Shown here: piece by piece, positions 6,921-9,167 of the stretch
How positions within the stretch are numbered: position 1 is the stretch's first letter
How the letters are laid out: each line of letters begins with the position of its first letter
Source of the DNA: Sphingobium sp.
GTDB taxonomy: Bacteria > Pseudomonadota > Alphaproteobacteria > Sphingomonadales > Sphingomonadaceae
Assembly: GCA_030148625.1 (NCBI GenBank)
Contig: JASBTC010000393.1
Coordinates: 1-9,167 of the forward strand
Direction of reading: 5' to 3'
Length of the DNA: 9,167 nucleotides
Made by a program: the position numbers and the translations under genes
Notes under the pieces: model-generated
Told to the model about the DNA's origin: nothing
The model's database searches: none
What the model saw: only the letters and a program-made list of their open reading frames with translations

Positions 6921-9043
6921 GGCTATTGTCGAAGCCATTTCCGCCGCGCGCGGGCGGATTTCTTGCGCTGGTTATGATTGTGCTTCTGACCTTTCCGGCC
7001 ACGCAGCCTCTTCATGCGAAGACACTGTCCACGACGGCCCCCACGCTGGCACCCTTCGAAGCCGCGCCGCTCTCGATCGGCGTTTCCTGGTACCCCGAAC
7101 AATGGCCGGAAAGCCAATGGGAAGCGGACCTCGCATTGATGCGGCGGGCGGGCGTTTCGGTCGTGCGGCTCGGCGAGTTCGCCTGGGCGCGGCTCGAACC
7201 GCGCGATGGCGAATTCGATTTCGGCTGGATCGATCGCGCGGTGGCGCTTGCCGGGCGCCATGGCATTCGCGTCGTGCTCGGCACACCGACCGCCGCGCCG
7301 CCGGTCTGGCTGACCGAGGCGCATCCCGACGTGCTTCGGGTCAACGAGGACGGTAGCGTCGAGGGGCACGGCGAACGCCGCCAGTTCTCTTTCGCCAGCG
7401 CGACCTATCGCCGTTATACGGTGCGCATAGCGGGAGAGATGGCGCGGCGTTACGGGCGCAACCCTGACGTGGTGGGTTGGCAGATCGACAATGAGATTGG
7501 CGTACCTTCGTTCGATCGCGAGGCGAAGGCACGGTGGGCGAGGTGGCTCACTGCGCGCTATGGTACGGTCGAGGAACTCAATCGGCGCTGGACGACCGAT
7601 TACTGGAGCCAGCGATACCAGCGCTTCGATCAAGTGCCGCTGAAGTCGAAAGGACCGCAGAACCCGGCACTGCTGCTCGACTTCAAACGGTTCGCCAGTT
7701 TCCTCTGGGCGGAATATGTCGACGAGCAGGCGGCCGCGATCCGCACCCACGCGGACAGGCGGCAGTTCGTTACCACCAACTCGACCGCATGGAACAATAA
7801 TTTCGACCAGTATCTTGTTCATCGCGGCCTCGATCTCGCCGCATGGGATGATTATGTTCCGAACGGCCGTCCTGACTGGACCGCGAATGCCCTGCATCAT
7901 GACGTCGTTCGTGGGTACAGGCAGCGCAATTTCTGGATCATGGAAACCCAGCCCGGCCGCGTTGACTGGGGGGCGCTCAATCGATCGCTCGACCCCGGCC
8001 AGACGCGCGAACTGGCGTGGCAGGCGGTCGGCCGTGGCGCCGATGCGATCCTCTACTGGCAGTGGCGCAGCGCATTGAACGGGCAGGAGCAATATCATGG
8101 TACGCTTGTCGGTCCCGACGGGCAGCCGATGCCGGTCTTCGATGAAATTGCGCGGACGGCACGCGAAATGGCGGCGATGTCACGGTGGTTGAAAGATACG
8201 CAGCCCGAGAAAGCCGAGGTCGCTCTGCTCTACTCGCAGGAAAGCCGTTGGGCGATCGAGGCGGAGCGGCACAGTCGCGACTATGATCCCGTCGCAACGA
8301 TCACGGACTGGTATCGCCCGTTCGCCGACGATGGCTATCGAGTGGACGTACTTCCGCCCGACGCGGATCTTGCAGGCTATCGCCTGGTCGTGGCGCCGAA
8401 TCTCAATATCTTGTCGGGCGACACCGCGGAACGGCTGAAGGCTTATGTCGAGCGGGGAGGCCATCTGGTCCTCGGTCCCCGATCGGGAATGAAGGACGGC
8501 GACAACGCACTGTGGCCGATGCGCCAGCCCGGACCGCTGGGGACCTCGCTTGGCGGACGTGTCGGTTATTATTATCCGCTGGACGGCCCAGTTGCAATGT
8601 CGGCGATATTTGGCGACACCACTGCGCATATATGGGGCGAGGTGCTCGAACCCGTCGCCGACGACACTAAGGTGCTGGGGCGTTTCGGCAGCGATCAGGG
8701 TTGGCTTTCGGGGCAGCCCGCCCTCCTGCGACGAAAGGTTGGACGAGGCAGCATCGCCTACCTTGGCGCCATTCTCGATCAGCAGGGGCAGGGCCGCTTT
8801 ACCCGTTGGATGATCACGGAGGCCGCCGTGCCGCGTCCCTTGATGACGCCGGTCGACGGTGTCGAGTTCATGACGCGCGCGCGCGGTGCCGAACGCTTCA
8901 TCATCGCCGTCAACCACGGTGAAACGGCAAAGCGAATATCTCTGCCCGCTGGAGCTGGTTGGCTACATTCCGATGATGTGCAGGGTGATATGCTGCGGCC
9001 CCATGGTGTCGCACTGGCCCATGTTAAGCATGGCACAAGATAG
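6917..9043 (+). CDS. exported GH42 beta-galactosidase
   Basis: The 708-residue protein has a Sec signal peptide (Arg/Lys start, hydrophobic core about residues 14-26, likely cleavage after LHA at 34) and a complete GH42 architecture. The barrel starts with GVSWYPEQW at 55-63, followed by RLGEFAW. The acid/base is Glu193 in WQIDNEIG and the nucleophile is Glu343 in FWIMETQPG. Their 150-residue spacing agrees with GH42 enzymes such as GanA (Glu145/Glu295 from memory). After DAILYWQWRS comes the beta-galactosidase trimerisation domain (about 425-620), with YRLVVAPNLNILSG and the GGHLVLGPRSG turn, then a small beta C-terminal domain to the end. It should release terminal beta-galactose from oligosaccharides. 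Many GH42 enzymes are cytosolic; this one appears periplasmic. The protein has no cysteine at all and therefore lacks the four-Cys zinc site of some family members. Its ATG overlaps the GH3 stop by four bases (ATGA), with AAGGGA at 6901-6906. A beta-galactosidase with specificity for another galactoside or arabinoside is possible. Confidence 0.94.
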   Translation: MRLLSKPFPPRAGGFLALVMIVLLTFPATQPLHAKTLSTTAPTLAPFEAAPLSIGVSWYPEQWPESQWEADLALMRRAGVSVVRLGEFAWARLEPRDGEFDFGWIDRAVALAGRHGIRVVLGTPTAAPPVWLTEAHPDVLRVNEDGSVEGHGERRQFSFASATYRRYTVRIAGEMARRYGRNPDVVGWQIDNEIGVPSFDREAKARWARWLTARYGTVEELNRRWTTDYWSQRYQRFDQVPLKSKGPQNPALLLDFKRFASFLWAEYVDEQAAAIRTHADRRQFVTTNSTAWNNNFDQYLVHRGLDLAAWDDYVPNGRPDWTANALHHDVVRGYRQRNFWIMETQPGRVDWGALNRSLDPGQTRELAWQAVGRGADAILYWQWRSALNGQEQYHGTLVGPDGQPMPVFDEIARTAREMAAMSRWLKDTQPEKAEVALLYSQESRWAIEAERHSRDYDPVATITDWYRPFADDGYRVDVLPPDADLAGYRLVVAPNLNILSGDTAERLKAYVERGGHLVLGPRSGMKDGDNALWPMRQPGPLGTSLGGRVGYYYPLDGPVAMSAIFGDTTAHIWGEVLEPVADDTKVLGRFGSDQGWLSGQPALLRRKVGRGSIAYLGAILDQQGQGRFTRWMITEAAVPRPLMTPVDGVEFMTRARGAERFIIAVNHGETAKRISLPAGAGWLHSDDVQGDMLRPHGVALAHVKHGTR

Positions 9044-9167
9044 GTCGTAATGGTGTCGGTGTCACGCTGTGGGGCCCATCCCCTCATTGTATGTCGCCGG
9101 CCGCTGCGTTCGCGGTTCAGATGATGGCCTAAGCGGATCTCGGAAAGCGGGCGTCGGACGGATCTGC
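9044..9167. other. non-coding 3' flank of the operon, no clear terminator
   Basis: These 124 bases follow the GH42 stop. They contain a tandem hexamer GGTGTC-GGTGTC at 9052-9063, a small hairpin GGGG-cccat-CCCC at 9071-9083, a second hairpin CCGC-(7-base loop)-GCGG at 9101-9115, and the heptamer CGGATCT twice (9134-9140 and 9159-9165). Neither hairpin is followed by a T tract, so neither is a convincing intrinsic terminator, although either could slow or protect a 3' end. No tRNA, attachment site or promoter is evident. On the - strand the last 39 bases are open and end in TAG at 9131-9129, which could be the tail of a convergent gene or chance. Confidence 0.5.

Noticed and set aside
6923..8098. 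A 391-codon open frame on the - strand opposite the GH42 gene
   Set aside because: It shows no domain pattern and mirrors the GC-biased codon positions of the GH42 gene, so it is a shadow.
9019..9033. Hairpin CCATG-ttaag-CATGG near the end of the GH42 gene
   Set aside because: It has only five base pairs, lies within coding sequence and has no T tract, so it is not a terminator.
9071..9083. GGGG-cccat-CCCC hairpin as an intrinsic terminator
   Set aside because: The stem is four base pairs and is followed by TCATTG rather than a run of T. It is noted in the flank entry but is not a supported terminator.

Overview
The window is compact, GC-rich (well above 60% by eye) DNA in which every gene lies on the + strand and all genes touch or nearly touch. 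The codon style and gene content (single-domain exported glycosidases, a Tat-exported GH3 enzyme, an MFS sugar carrier) suggest an alphaproteobacterium, most likely a sphingomonad such as Sphingomonas, Sphingopyxis or Novosphingobium. That assignment is an inference from composition and protein style; no rRNA or other taxonomic marker is present.

Layout, left to right: (1) 2-565, the 3' part of an HSL-type alpha/beta hydrolase (esterase), cut by the window edge; (2) 565-1782, a 12-helix MFS carrier; (3) 1779-3317, a GH37 alpha,alpha-trehalase with no visible signal peptide; (4) 3310-4680, a Sec-exported alpha/beta hydrolase of unclear specificity; (5) 4695-6920, a Tat-exported GH3 beta-glucosidase resembling E. 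coli BglX; (6) 6917-9043, a Sec-exported GH42 beta-galactosidase. The last 124 bases hold no gene I can support. Gene junctions are 1-, 4-, 8- and 4-base overlaps plus one 14-base gap, so this is almost certainly one transcript read by coupled translation. Its promoter, and any regulator or outer-membrane receptor, would lie upstream of the window.

Together the genes look like a glycoside-utilisation operon split between compartments. Exported esterase, beta-glucosidase and beta-galactosidase would trim a decorated glycoside in the periplasm. The MFS carrier would bring a small sugar across the inner membrane, and the cytosolic trehalase would split it into two glucoses. The individual families are well known. 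What is unusual is the set: trehalase with GH3, GH42 and two esterase-fold hydrolases. This suggests, without proving, that the natural substrate is an acylated and/or galactosylated trehalose-type compound rather than free trehalose. I saw no mobile element, CRISPR array, RNA gene or extended repeat.
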